Below are positions 1 to 7,185 of a DNA stretch of 64,000 nucleotides, in pieces. The position numbers were made by a program, and so were the translations under genes. The notes beneath the pieces were generated by a model, which saw only the letters and a program-made list of their open reading frames with translations, did not search any database and had not been told where the DNA came from. This DNA comes from Thiobacillus thioparus DSM 505 (GTDB lineage: Bacteria > Pseudomonadota > Gammaproteobacteria > Burkholderiales > Thiobacillaceae), in assembly GCF_000373385.1 (NCBI RefSeq), contig NZ_KB891316.1, positions 372,001-436,000 on the forward strand, given 5' to 3'. Numbering within the stretch: the stretch's first letter is position 1; each line of letters opens with the position of its first letter.

Positions 1-477
1 GCAGACGGTGCCGCCTGGCTGAAGGAAATGTCGCGCCGGCTGGCCAAGCGCATGCCCGACGAGGACGAACGGCTCGAATTCCTGACCACCCTGCACTGGG
101 AGGCTTCGCGCGCCGGCGTCGACCCGCAATTGATGCTGGGGCTGATCCAGGTGGAAAGCGGTTTCCGCAAATATGCCGTGTCGCCGGTCGGTGCGCGCGG
201 CTACACGCAGGTCATGCCCTTCTGGATCAAGACCATCGGCAACCCCAACCACAACCTGTTCCAGCTCCGCACCAATTTGAGATACGGCGCGCTGATCCTG
301 CGTTACTACATCGACATCGAACACGGCGACCTGTTCCGTGCGCTGGGCCGCTACAACGGCAGCCTGGGCCAGCCGGAGTATCCGACGCTTGTCGTCAACG
401 CCTGGAAACACAACTGGGATTACACCCCTCGCACCCAATCGGCCGACAATCGTGCCGACTCCGACTCGCGCAGCTGA
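1..477 (+). CDS. Lytic transglycosylase, SLT domain (5' truncated by window edge)
   Basis: Periplasmic murein hydrolase that cleaves the MurNAc-GlcNAc bond of peptidoglycan. The frame is open from base 1, so the start lies upstream; 158 residues are visible. The SLT core can be read: ASRAGVDPQLMLGLIQVESGF contains the likely catalytic Glu (VESGF), followed by SPVGARGYTQVMP in place of the usual GLMQLMP, then an NLRYGALILRYY helix and the ALGRYNGS motif. A hydrophilic tail of about 20 residues follows. The final Asp/Ser-rich stretch is not conserved in the family as far as I know. The SLT assignment is secure; the subfamily and any N-terminal domains cannot be judged from this fragment. Confidence 0.88.
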   Translation, partial: ADGAAWLKEMSRRLAKRMPDEDERLEFLTTLHWEASRAGVDPQLMLGLIQVESGFRKYAVSPVGARGYTQVMPFWIKTIGNPNHNLFQLRTNLRYGALILRYYIDIEHGDLFRALGRYNGSLGQPEYPTLVVNAWKHNWDYTPRTQSADNRADSDSRS

Positions 478-516
478 CGCCCCTTGCAGGGACATGCCGC
501 ACGCCAAAAACGCCTA

Positions 517-538
517 GCCTGAAACTCCCGTTTCAGGC
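517..538 (+). terminator. Hairpin downstream of the lytic transglycosylase
   Basis: A perfect 9-bp stem (GCCTGAAAC / GTTTCAGGC) with a TCCC loop lies 40 bases after the stop codon. There is no T-tract after it, so it may be a weak or factor-assisted terminator, or only an mRNA-stabilising hairpin. Confidence 0.4.
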
Positions 539-675
539 ACGCCTTGCCCCGCGTGCCCTGTCCGCTGACGAAATTTCAACCGGCCGTCACGCCATCGACA
601 CTTTTCAACCGTTTCCTCCCCGGCCTCCTGCGCCGCATACCTTGTCAAACAAGGCGTTCGGAGCGTTTCTTCGCC

Positions 676-691
676 TGGCACAAGCCATGCA
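676..691 (+). promoter_or_regulatory. Candidate sigma-54 (-24/-12) promoter
   Basis: TGGCACAAGCCATGCA fits the RpoN consensus TGGCAC-N5-TTGCA closely: GG at 677-678 and GC at 689-690 with the required 10-base spacing. It lies 50 bases upstream of the ATG at 742, leaving room for a transcription start near 702 and a strong ribosome site. Upstream, 640-654 holds a small inverted repeat (CCTTGT-caa-ACAAGG). No activator gene is visible in the window. Confidence 0.5.
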
Positions 692-741
692 GGATGTCCG
701 CCACAGGCTAAATGCCTGCAATCACAACAACGGAGGCGACC

Positions 742-1245
742 ATGGACATGACAATGCAATTGTCCCGTACGGTTAAGGGACAGGAAGAAATCTTCAACCT
801 CGGCCATACCTTGCGGCCCCGACATCGACAAATCCTGTTCAGTGTGGGAAATGGCATTTCGTTTGGCGAACTCTGCAAGAAGATGCCCCACTGCGCCGAG
901 TTGGAAGCGATGGTGAACGACTTGCTGCAAAGCGGGTTCATCCAGGCCCTACGCAACATGGCATCGCCTTCGCAGCCCGCGCCGGCCGCCTCCCGCAGCC
1001 CGGCTCCCGCAGCGGCCGCACCTGCGCAATCCGCCGCCAATCTGGAAAGCACCCGCACCTATGCGATGGAATTCCTGGCCGCCCTGGTGGGAACCAAGTC
1101 CCCGGCCTACCGGAAAATGAGCGAAGTACAGGATCTGGCCGGTTTCAACGCCGTCCTGCCGATGTGCTACAAGGTGATCGCTGCGGTGGCGTCGCCGCAC
1201 CAGGCGGCTGAAATGGAAGCCGAAATCGCCCGGCGCATGATCTGA
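742..1245 (+). CDS. Hypothetical protein with winged-helix-like N-terminal domain
   Basis: 167 residues, not recognised as a named family. The ATG at 742 is chosen because GGAG lies a few bases upstream; an ATG 30 bases earlier has no such site. Residues about 15-65 (LGHTLRPRHRQILFSVGNGISFGELCKKMP...LEAMVNDLLQSGFIQ) follow the pattern of small winged-helix domains in which a 'question of how full/which state' helix is followed by a leucine-rich helix and a glycine turn. A Pro/Ala-rich linker (about 70-100) joins it to a helical C-terminal part (TYAMEFLAALVG...MEAEIARRMI). No signal peptide or membrane segment, so probably cytoplasmic. The gene stands alone between converging neighbours and appears to be driven by a sigma-54 promoter. 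Its function is unknown; a regulatory role is inference only. Confidence 0.7.
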   Translation: MDMTMQLSRTVKGQEEIFNLGHTLRPRHRQILFSVGNGISFGELCKKMPHCAELEAMVNDLLQSGFIQALRNMASPSQPAPAASRSPAPAAAAPAQSAANLESTRTYAMEFLAALVGTKSPAYRKMSEVQDLAGFNAVLPMCYKVIAAVASPHQAAEMEAEIARRMI

Positions 1246-1303
1246 CACGGCTGGTCCAGTCACGGCCACGGATGCACCAGGCCGGGACAGCCTGGTTCGA
1301 TGC

Positions 1304-1816
1304 TTAGCGCGACAGGACGATCAGCGGCTTTGGCTGGCAATCCGCGACCACGACGGTACCGGATCCGCCTGGTATCGCACTCACCACGCCATCGAACGGC
1401 GCTTTCAACTCGGCATCCGCCAGATTTTTCTGCGCGATCACCCGGCGCGCCTGGGCAGCCGACAGCGCGGCCTGGGCTCGCGCGTAGCGCAATTCGGCGG
1501 CCTCCAGTTCGCTGGTCGACGACACCGTCCGGTCGTACAGCTCCTGCGCCCGTCCCTGTTCGCGCTTGGCATCGGCCTCATCGGCCTGCGCACGCGCATG
1601 GTCCGCTGTGGCTTCCTCAAGGCGCGCCTGCAGGATAGTCCTGTCCAGACGCAGCAGGACGGCGCCTTTCTTCACGCGCTGGCCGGGCTTGACCAGCACC
1701 GATTCCACCACGCCGGACACGCGGGTGGTGAGTTCAACCTTGTCTGCGGCCCATAGCGGGTTTGTACCCAGCAGGCTCAATCCGGCTAGTGCAATGGCCG
1801 CCATGCGCTGATTCAT
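1304..1816 (-). CDS. Short periplasmic adaptor (HlyD/MFP-type, lipoyl-hairpin only)
   Basis: 170 residues with an N-terminal signal peptide (cleavage likely after LWAADK's Ala-Ala). The half-lipoyl motif (VSGVVESVLVKPGQRVKKGAVLLRLD) is followed by a long alpha-helical hairpin (about residues 60-130) and the second half-lipoyl (AELKAPFDGVVSAI). The protein then stops: the beta-barrel and membrane-proximal domains of ordinary membrane-fusion proteins, usually 350-450 residues, are absent. Its ATG overlaps the stop of the tolC-like gene (ATGA), so the two are translationally coupled. It presumably docks onto the TolC hairpins in the periplasm. It could be a naturally minimal adaptor or a 3'-truncated one; no frameshift is evident. 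Confidence 0.8.
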   Translation of the reverse strand: MNQRMAAIALAGLSLLGTNPLWAADKVELTTRVSGVVESVLVKPGQRVKKGAVLLRLDRTILQARLEEATADHARAQADEADAKREQGRAQELYDRTVSSTSELEAAELRYARAQAALSAAQARRVIAQKNLADAELKAPFDGVVSAIPGGSGTVVVADCQPKPLIVLSR

Positions 1817-3081
1817 TTTCGTGCTCCCTCAACAGGCGGCAGATTGCCACCGGACAATGCCTGTAACCGCGTCAGCGCCAGCGCCAGTCGATATTCCACT
1901 TGCTTGCGGCGTATCTGCGCCATCTGGGTTTCCGCCATGCTGGTGCCCAGATTGGTTTTCAGTTCCAGTTCGTATTCCGCACGCGCACGTTCCAGCGCCC
2001 AGTCGCGATACTCGATCTGCTTGTCGGCCGCCGCGCGACTGCTGCCGCGCAGCCATTCGATTTCCTGCAGGGTTGCGAGCAGGGTGCCGGACAGGTCGAA
2101 CTTGAGTTTTTCCAACTCGGCGGCTGTCCGTTCCTTTTGCGCCAGCTCACGCGCAATCCGGGCATCCACGCGTCCCCCTTGATACAGCGGGATCGTGAAC
2201 ACCAGGCCGGCGCTGGCCTCGTCGCGTGTGACCGACTCCCGGCTGTAGCCGCCGCCGATGACTTCGGCATCAAGCGTCGGATTGCGCTCCGCACGTATCG
2301 CCGCCAGCCGCGCTTCCGACGCCGACAATTGGGCACGCAGGGCAAGGATGCGAGGGTTCTTCGCCATGACCCAGGGCAGCAGGGTTTCGTAGTCCGGCAC
2401 TGGGCGGGCATTACCCTTGAGCTCGGGCTCGATCAGTTCTTCAGGCAGTGTGTCGGGGCGATAGATGGCCTGGGCAAGCCGCTGCCGCGCGCTGCGCATG
2501 CGCTGCTCGCTGGCGTTTCTGCGCTCCCGGATATCCTGGTACTCGGTTTCCAGTTTCAACAGGCTGGGCTGACTGATCTGCCCCACCTTGAAGCGGTCCT
2601 TGGCGTTGTCCCACGCGACGTAGGCGACCGCCATGAATTCATTGTCGGCAGCATACTGCCGGTCGGCCATCAGCACATCGAAGTAACGCGCCATGATGTC
2701 GATGCGGCGCAGGCTTTCCACGGTGTAGAGCGCCTCCTGCCGGGCCGTGACCTCATCATCCGCCGCGGCGATGGCCTGGCTGCTGCGGCCGAAATCGAAC
2801 AACGGCTTGCGCGCCACGATGCGGCCGATGTTGTCGGGCTTCCAGTCGCCACCCGGCTGACGTCCCGTGCGCAGACTGCCGTCCAGAGACAGGCTGAAAT
2901 CCTGGCGGCTGTCTGCTTCTTCGCGGTTGGCACGCGCCAAGGCCAGTTCGCTTTCCGCGACCCGTCGATCGGGATGGGGTGCGGCTACGCTTGCCAGCGC
3001 CTCATCCAGCGTCAGTGGTTCTGCGGACGCCGTGGTGGACAACGTCCATGCCAGCAACGCGACCCACGCCGCGCGCCTCAT
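1813..3081 (-). CDS. TolC-family outer membrane efflux protein
   Basis: 422 residues starting MRRAAWVALLAWTLSTTASAEP, a typical signal peptide. The frame is open about 107 codons further upstream, but that part is antisense to the thioredoxin-like gene and is not translated; the ATG at 3081 overlaps the upstream stop as ATGA. Two OEP repeats can be followed (LTLDEALASVAA... and DYETLLPWVMAKNPRILALRAQLSASEARLAAIRAERNPTLDAEVIGGGY), with the long alpha-helical tracts that form the periplasmic tunnel. It is the third gene of a four-gene minus-strand operon (TlpA-like, CPFC thioredoxin, TolC, adaptor). No inner-membrane pump gene is nearby, so the substrate is unknown. Confidence 0.88.
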   Translation of the reverse strand: MRRAAWVALLAWTLSTTASAEPLTLDEALASVAAPHPDRRVAESELALARANREEADSRQDFSLSLDGSLRTGRQPGGDWKPDNIGRIVARKPLFDFGRSSQAIAAADDEVTARQEALYTVESLRRIDIMARYFDVLMADRQYAADNEFMAVAYVAWDNAKDRFKVGQISQPSLLKLETEYQDIRERRNASEQRMRSARQRLAQAIYRPDTLPEELIEPELKGNARPVPDYETLLPWVMAKNPRILALRAQLSASEARLAAIRAERNPTLDAEVIGGGYSRESVTRDEASAGLVFTIPLYQGGRVDARIARELAQKERTAAELEKLKFDLSGTLLATLQEIEWLRGSSRAAADKQIEYRDWALERARAEYELELKTNLGTSMAETQMAQIRRKQVEYRLALALTRLQALSGGNLPPVEGARK

Positions 3082-3584
3082 TTGCCTTGCTTGTATTTGG
3101 TGAAGGGTTCGCTCGCGTAGACACCGTCGGCCACATATTTCCCGAGCAGCAGGAACTCGGCCTTGTCCTTGGTGGGGCCGACATAGCGCGTAACCAGCTT
3201 GCCGTCGAGGTCGATGAACAGCATCGTCGGCGTGGCGCGCACGCGGTTGGCGAGCGCGAATGCCTTTTCGGTGGTTTGCTTGCCCTGGAAGTCGGTCATC
3301 TGCGTATCGCCATTGACGTCGATCGGATACAGCAGGAACTGTGCACGATAGGCATCCTGGACGTCGGACTGGTTGAGGATGGTGCTTCTCATGCGTTCGC
3401 AAAATGGACAGTCGTCCATTTCAAAGAACAGGAATATGCCTTTCTTGCCCTGCTCACGGGCGGTCTGGAGTTCGGCATGAAAATCGCCGAACTTGGGCTG
3501 GAAGAAATGGCTGAGGGGGTCGCGTGTCTCCGCCCTGGCGGATACGGCAAATACCATCAGGAACGCGATGAATAGTCGACGCAT
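3078..3584 (-). CDS. Periplasmic thioredoxin-like protein (CPFC)
   Basis: 168 residues: signal peptide MRRLFIAFLMVFAVSARA, then a thioredoxin-2 type fold with the redox motif DDCPFCERM at about 57-65, a cis-Pro (RATPTMLF) and a C-terminal helix. The redox centre CPFC and the insertion around DVNGDTQMTDFQGKQTTEKAFA match the SoxW/thioredoxin_7 type of exported disulfide reductases. It lies 24 bases after the TlpA-like gene and overlaps the TolC gene by 4 bases. The likely role is reduction or disulfide exchange on an exported partner; the partner is not evident. Confidence 0.82.
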   Translation of the reverse strand: MRRLFIAFLMVFAVSARAETRDPLSHFFQPKFGDFHAELQTAREQGKKGIFLFFEMDDCPFCERMRSTILNQSDVQDAYRAQFLLYPIDVNGDTQMTDFQGKQTTEKAFALANRVRATPTMLFIDLDGKLVTRYVGPTKDKAEFLLLGKYVADGVYASEPFTKYKQGK

Positions 3585-3608
3585 GGTGTCTCCTCGTTAT
3601 GCAGTGGC

Positions 3609-4115
3609 TTATTTTTTGGTGCGTGCACTTTTCTTGGCAATGAAGCTTTCCACCGATTCACGGGTAATCGCGCCCACTTGCTGGGCAACCATTTTACCGT
3701 CCGGGTTGTATAGATAGGTAGTCGGCAAACCCTGTACCGGTCCGATCTGGCTGGCCACCTGGGCATTACCTAGCACGATCGGGTAATCGACCAGTAGTCC
3801 GTCCGCGAAATCGGTCACCTGCTTGGCATTGCGATAATCCATGGCGATGCCGATGACGACGAGGTTGTTCTTTTTTTCGCCGTGCAGCGCGATCAGGTCT
3901 GGAATTTCCTCCTGACAAGGCGGACACCAGGTTGCCCAGAAATTCACCAGTACCCACTTGCCCTTGTAGCCGTCCAGCGTATGGGTCTTGCCGTCGGTAT
4001 CGGTCAGCTTGAATCCGCCCGCCTGGGCCCAGGAGGCGAACAGCGCCAGCAACAGCCCGGCCAGCCATATCGGATAAAATCGTCCACCTTGTAATGTCTG
4101 CATTGGTTTTACCAT
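3609..4115 (-). CDS. TlpA/ResA-like periplasmic thiol-disulfide oxidoreductase
   Basis: 168 residues from the ATG at 4115, or 164 from the ATG at 4103; neither has a clear ribosome site. The N-terminus is a signal anchor (FYPIWLAGLLLALFASWAQA). The AhpC/TSA-Redoxin fold follows: GKWVLVNFWATWCPPCQEEIPDL carries the CPPC active site, and GLPTTYLYNPDG holds the cis-Pro. Members reduce apocytochrome c haem sites or other periplasmic disulfides. The start is 1 base from the start of the divergent aspA/fumC-like gene, so each promoter must lie inside the other gene or one start is placed too far upstream. It is the first gene of the thioredoxin-TolC-adaptor operon. Confidence 0.87.
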   Translation of the reverse strand: MVKPMQTLQGGRFYPIWLAGLLLALFASWAQAGGFKLTDTDGKTHTLDGYKGKWVLVNFWATWCPPCQEEIPDLIALHGEKKNNLVVIGIAMDYRNAKQVTDFADGLLVDYPIVLGNAQVASQIGPVQGLPTTYLYNPDGKMVAQQVGAITRESVESFIAKKSARTKK

Positions 4116-4116
4116 C

Positions 4117-5532
4117 ATGAATGAATTCGCCACGAATAAATTTCGCACTGAGAAAGACTCGCTGGGCGAAGTCCCGGTTCCCGGGGATGCCTGGTACGGC
4201 GCACAAACAGCGCGCGCCGTCGCCAATTTTCCCATTTCCGGACGCCGGCCGGATAAGGATTTCGTACTAGCCCATGTGCGAATCAAGCTCGCCGCCGCCC
4301 ACGCCAACTGCCAGCCGGGCTGGTTGTCCGAGCAAAAGCGCGACGCCATCGCCGCCGCCTGCGAGAAAATCCTCGGCGGCGAGCATCTCGACCAGTTCGT
4401 CGTCGACCGTTTCCAGGCCGGCGCCGGCACCAGCCACAACATGAACAGCAACGAGGTCATCGCCAACCTCGCGAATGTGGCCCTGCGCGGCGAGAAAGGT
4501 GCCTACAAGCCGGTCAACCCCAACGACGACGTCAACATGGGGCAGTCGACCAACGACACCATTCCGACGGCGATCCGTCTGGCCGTGCTGGCCAAGCTGC
4601 CGCGCCTGACCGCTGCGGCGCACAGTATGGCCGCCGAATTCAGCCGCTTGGCCGAACGCGAGAGGGACACCGTAAAGTCGGGCCGAACCCACCTGCAGGA
4701 CGCGGTGCCGACCACGCTGGGGCAGGAGTTTGCCGGCTACGCCTGGACGCTCTCGCGTTGCGCATCGGCGCTCGACGCCGTGCGCCCGGCACTGTGTGAG
4801 ACCGGTCTCGGCGGCTCCGCCGCCGGCACCGGCCTCAACACTTCGCCCGATTACCCGGCGCGCGTCGCCGCCGAACTGGCGAAACTCACTGGCGAGCCGA
4901 TCCGCGTCGGCCAGCTGGTCGCGCAGATGCAGTCGATGAACGACCTCGCGCGCCTGTCGGGCGAGATCCGCAATCTGGCGCTCGAACTCACCCGCATCTC
5001 CAACGACCTGCGCCTGCTCGCCTCCGGTCCACGTACCGGCCTCGGCGAAATCCAGCTGCCGCCGGTGCAACCAGGCTCCAGCATCATGCCCGGCAAGGTC
5101 AACCCGGTGATGTTCGAAATGCTGAACCAGGTGTGCTTCCAGGTGCTGGGGCAGGACGCCGCGGTGTCCTACATGGTGCAGGCCGGGCAGATGGAACTCA
5201 ACGTGATGATGCCGGCGCTCGGCAGCGCGCTGTTCGACGCCATGGACTGGCTGACCAATGCGATGAACGCCGCCACCGAAAAGAACCTCAAGGGCATCGT
5301 CGTCAACCGCGAACGCTGCGCCTTCTTCATCCACCAGAGCGTCGCGCTCGCCACCCTGCTCAACACCCGGATCGGCTACAACCAGTCTGGCGAAGTCGCC
5401 AAGGAATCTGAAAAGTCCGGCCGCCCGGTGCGCGACATCGTCGCCGAGCGCGGATTGATGAGCGCCGCCGATTTCGATGCGCTGGTGCTGCAAGCGGCAC
5501 ACGGCGTGGGTAGCGGCGGTGGCGGCGGCTGA
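4117..5532 (+). CDS. aspA: Aspartase/fumarase superfamily enzyme, probably aspartate ammonia-lyase
   Basis: 471 residues. The superfamily signature GSSIMPGKVNP (about 326-336) and the catalytic-region motif SGRTHLQDAVPTTLGQEF are intact, so it is an active-looking class II lyase. Assignment between fumarate hydratase and aspartase is not trivial. Several stretches look like aspartase (GAGTS before NMNSNEV, where FumC normally has GSGTQ; NPNDDVNMGQSTND; AVPTTLGQEF; NDLRLLASGPRTGL; GQMELNVMMPALG), whereas the PGKVN loop is shared by FumC and Bacillus-type aspartases. The product would be fumarate plus ammonia from aspartate, or malate/fumarate interconversion. The C-terminus ends in a Gly-rich tail (GVGSGGGGG) and lacks a longer aspartase tail. 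It is monocistronic or co-transcribed with the GTPase 48 bases downstream. Confidence 0.8.
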   Translation: MNEFATNKFRTEKDSLGEVPVPGDAWYGAQTARAVANFPISGRRPDKDFVLAHVRIKLAAAHANCQPGWLSEQKRDAIAAACEKILGGEHLDQFVVDRFQAGAGTSHNMNSNEVIANLANVALRGEKGAYKPVNPNDDVNMGQSTNDTIPTAIRLAVLAKLPRLTAAAHSMAAEFSRLAERERDTVKSGRTHLQDAVPTTLGQEFAGYAWTLSRCASALDAVRPALCETGLGGSAAGTGLNTSPDYPARVAAELAKLTGEPIRVGQLVAQMQSMNDLARLSGEIRNLALELTRISNDLRLLASGPRTGLGEIQLPPVQPGSSIMPGKVNPVMFEMLNQVCFQVLGQDAAVSYMVQAGQMELNVMMPALGSALFDAMDWLTNAMNAATEKNLKGIVVNRERCAFFIHQSVALATLLNTRIGYNQSGEVAKESEKSGRPVRDIVAERGLMSAADFDALVLQAAHGVGSGGGGG

Positions 5533-5580
5533 TGCCGCACTGATGCGATAATCACACCCTTTAGCCGACACCTGCACATC

Positions 5581-6489
5581 ATGGCGATCCAGTGGTTCCC
5601 CGGTCACATGACCACCGCGCGCAAGAAAGCCGCGGAGACGATGGCGCAGATCGACGTGGTGGTCGAGGTGCTCGACGCGCGCCTGCCGGAGGCCGGCAGC
5701 AACCCGATGATTCACGAGTTGCGTGCGCATCGCCAGCGGGCCTGCCTCAAGCTGTTGAACAAGGCCGATCTGGCCGACCCGGAGGCGACACGTGCCTGGC
5801 TGGAGTATTTCAATAGACAGCCGAACGTGCTCGCGGTAGCGATCTCAGCCAAGAAAGCCAGCGATGTCGCGAAGCTCGCCGGGCTGGCACAGAAGCTGGC
5901 GCCGCACCGCGACGATGCCTTCAAGCCTTTGCGGCTGATGATCATGGGCATTCCCAACGTCGGCAAATCGACGCTGATGAACACCTGGGTCAAGCGCAAG
6001 GTGGCGGCGGTGGGTGACGAGCCGGCCGTGACCAAGTCGCAGCAGCGCATCAACCTCTCGCCGCGCCTGATCCTGGTCGACACGCCGGGGATGACGTGGC
6101 CGAAGATCGAGCACGATGCCGACGGCTTCATGCTGGCGGCCAGCCATGCGATCGGCCGCAATGCGGTGATCGACGAGGAGGTGGCGGTGTTTCTGGCGGG
6201 GATACTGCTGGAACGCTACCCGGCCCTGCTGAAGGCCCGCTACGGCTTCGCGCTGGAGGGACTCGACGCAACCGGCGTGCTGGAGGCAGTGGCGAAAAAA
6301 CGCGGCTGCCTTCTGAAAGGGCGCAGTGGCGAACTCGATCTGGAAAAAGCCGCGATGATCCTGCTGACCGATTACCGCAGCGGCACGCTCGGCCGCATCA
6401 GCCTGGAGACGCCGGCATCGCGGCAAGCAATGCTGGCGGCGGCCAAACCCCAGAAAGCCGCAGCCTCCTCCCCCGATACCGCTGCGTAA
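5581..6489 (+). CDS. ylqF: YlqF/RbgA-type circularly permuted GTPase
   Basis: 302 residues. Ribosome-assembly GTPase of the YlqF/RbgA family. The permuted motif order is clear: WFPGHM at the N-terminus, G4 NKAD at 60-63, G1 GIPNVGKST at 123-131 and G3 DTPG at 167-170. The C-terminal helical domain (about 180-290) carries the family's RNA-binding region. In Bacillus the family matures the 50S subunit; the betaproteobacterial role is inferred from that. It starts 48 bases after the lyase gene and ends flush against the convergent pgl stop, with no intergenic base. Confidence 0.93.
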   Translation: MAIQWFPGHMTTARKKAAETMAQIDVVVEVLDARLPEAGSNPMIHELRAHRQRACLKLLNKADLADPEATRAWLEYFNRQPNVLAVAISAKKASDVAKLAGLAQKLAPHRDDAFKPLRLMIMGIPNVGKSTLMNTWVKRKVAAVGDEPAVTKSQQRINLSPRLILVDTPGMTWPKIEHDADGFMLAASHAIGRNAVIDEEVAVFLAGILLERYPALLKARYGFALEGLDATGVLEAVAKKRGCLLKGRSGELDLEKAAMILLTDYRSGTLGRISLETPASRQAMLAAAKPQKAAASSPDTAA

Positions 6490-7185
6490 TCAATCGTCCG
6501 CCGGCCAGACCAATGCATCGACCCAGCAAACGGTCTGCTGCCGGCCATGCACGGCGGCCACCGGCAGCGCTTCGCCTGCCGCCCACCGCCTCAGTGCATG
6601 CCGTTTGCCTGCCCCTGTAATCACGAACCACACGCGCCGACTGCGATTCAACCGTGCCACAGAGAGGCTCACCCGATCGGGCGGCGGTTTCGGCGCATCA
6701 TGCACCGCCAGCACATCCGCGCTTTCTGACGCCGTTCCCCAGTCATGGCCGGGGAACAGGCTGGCAGTATGGCCGTCTTCTCCCATACCGAGCAGCACCA
6801 CATCGAAATCGCCCACGCCCTTCAGCCAGTCGGCATAGAGGGAAGCGGCCTCGGGAGCGCCACGCTCGGACGGAATCGGACGGCGGTTTGACGGCGGAAT
6901 GCGCGACGCGGCAAGCCAGGCCATTTCAGCCGTCACGCTGTTCCGCTCGGGATGATCCAAGGGTTGGCAGCGCTCGTCCCCATACCACACCTGCCATTGC
7001 GCATTGCCCACGTGCCGATCCGCCAGCGCACGATACAGGGCAAGCGGTGTGCTGCCGCCCGCCAGCACCAGGTGAAAGACCCCACGCGCGGCAATGGTCG
7101 CCTCGGCTTCGGCGCATAGTGCGTCGGCCAGCGCGGCCACCAGGCCGTCGACATCATCGAATACCCGCCATTCAGGCAGCGTCAT
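6490..7185 (-). CDS. pgl: 6-phosphogluconolactonase
   Basis: 231 residues, the NagB/DevB-type lactonase. It hydrolyses 6-phosphoglucono-1,5-lactone, the second step of the oxidative pentose phosphate pathway. Motifs: LVLAGGSTPLALYRALA near residue 40, WYGDERC, and GMGEDGHTASLFPGH with the catalytic-region His/Asp pattern. Its ATG overlaps the zwf stop codon (ATGA at 7182-7185), so it is the last gene of a gnd-zwf-pgl operon. Confidence 0.95.
   Translation of the reverse strand: MTLPEWRVFDDVDGLVAALADALCAEAEATIAARGVFHLVLAGGSTPLALYRALADRHVGNAQWQVWYGDERCQPLDHPERNSVTAEMAWLAASRIPPSNRRPIPSERGAPEAASLYADWLKGVGDFDVVLLGMGEDGHTASLFPGHDWGTASESADVLAVHDAPKPPPDRVSLSVARLNRSRRVWFVITGAGKRHALRRWAAGEALPVAAVHGRQQTVCWVDALVWPADD

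Noticed and set aside
1900-3120. 406-codon plus-strand frame over tolC
   Set aside because: The minus strand encodes a clear TolC protein with coupled neighbours; the plus frame has no homology.
4267-5730. Long antisense frame (487 codons) opposite the aspA/fumC-like gene
   Set aside because: His/Asp/Gly/Arg-rich sequence typical of the complement of high-GC codons; no ribosome site or family match.
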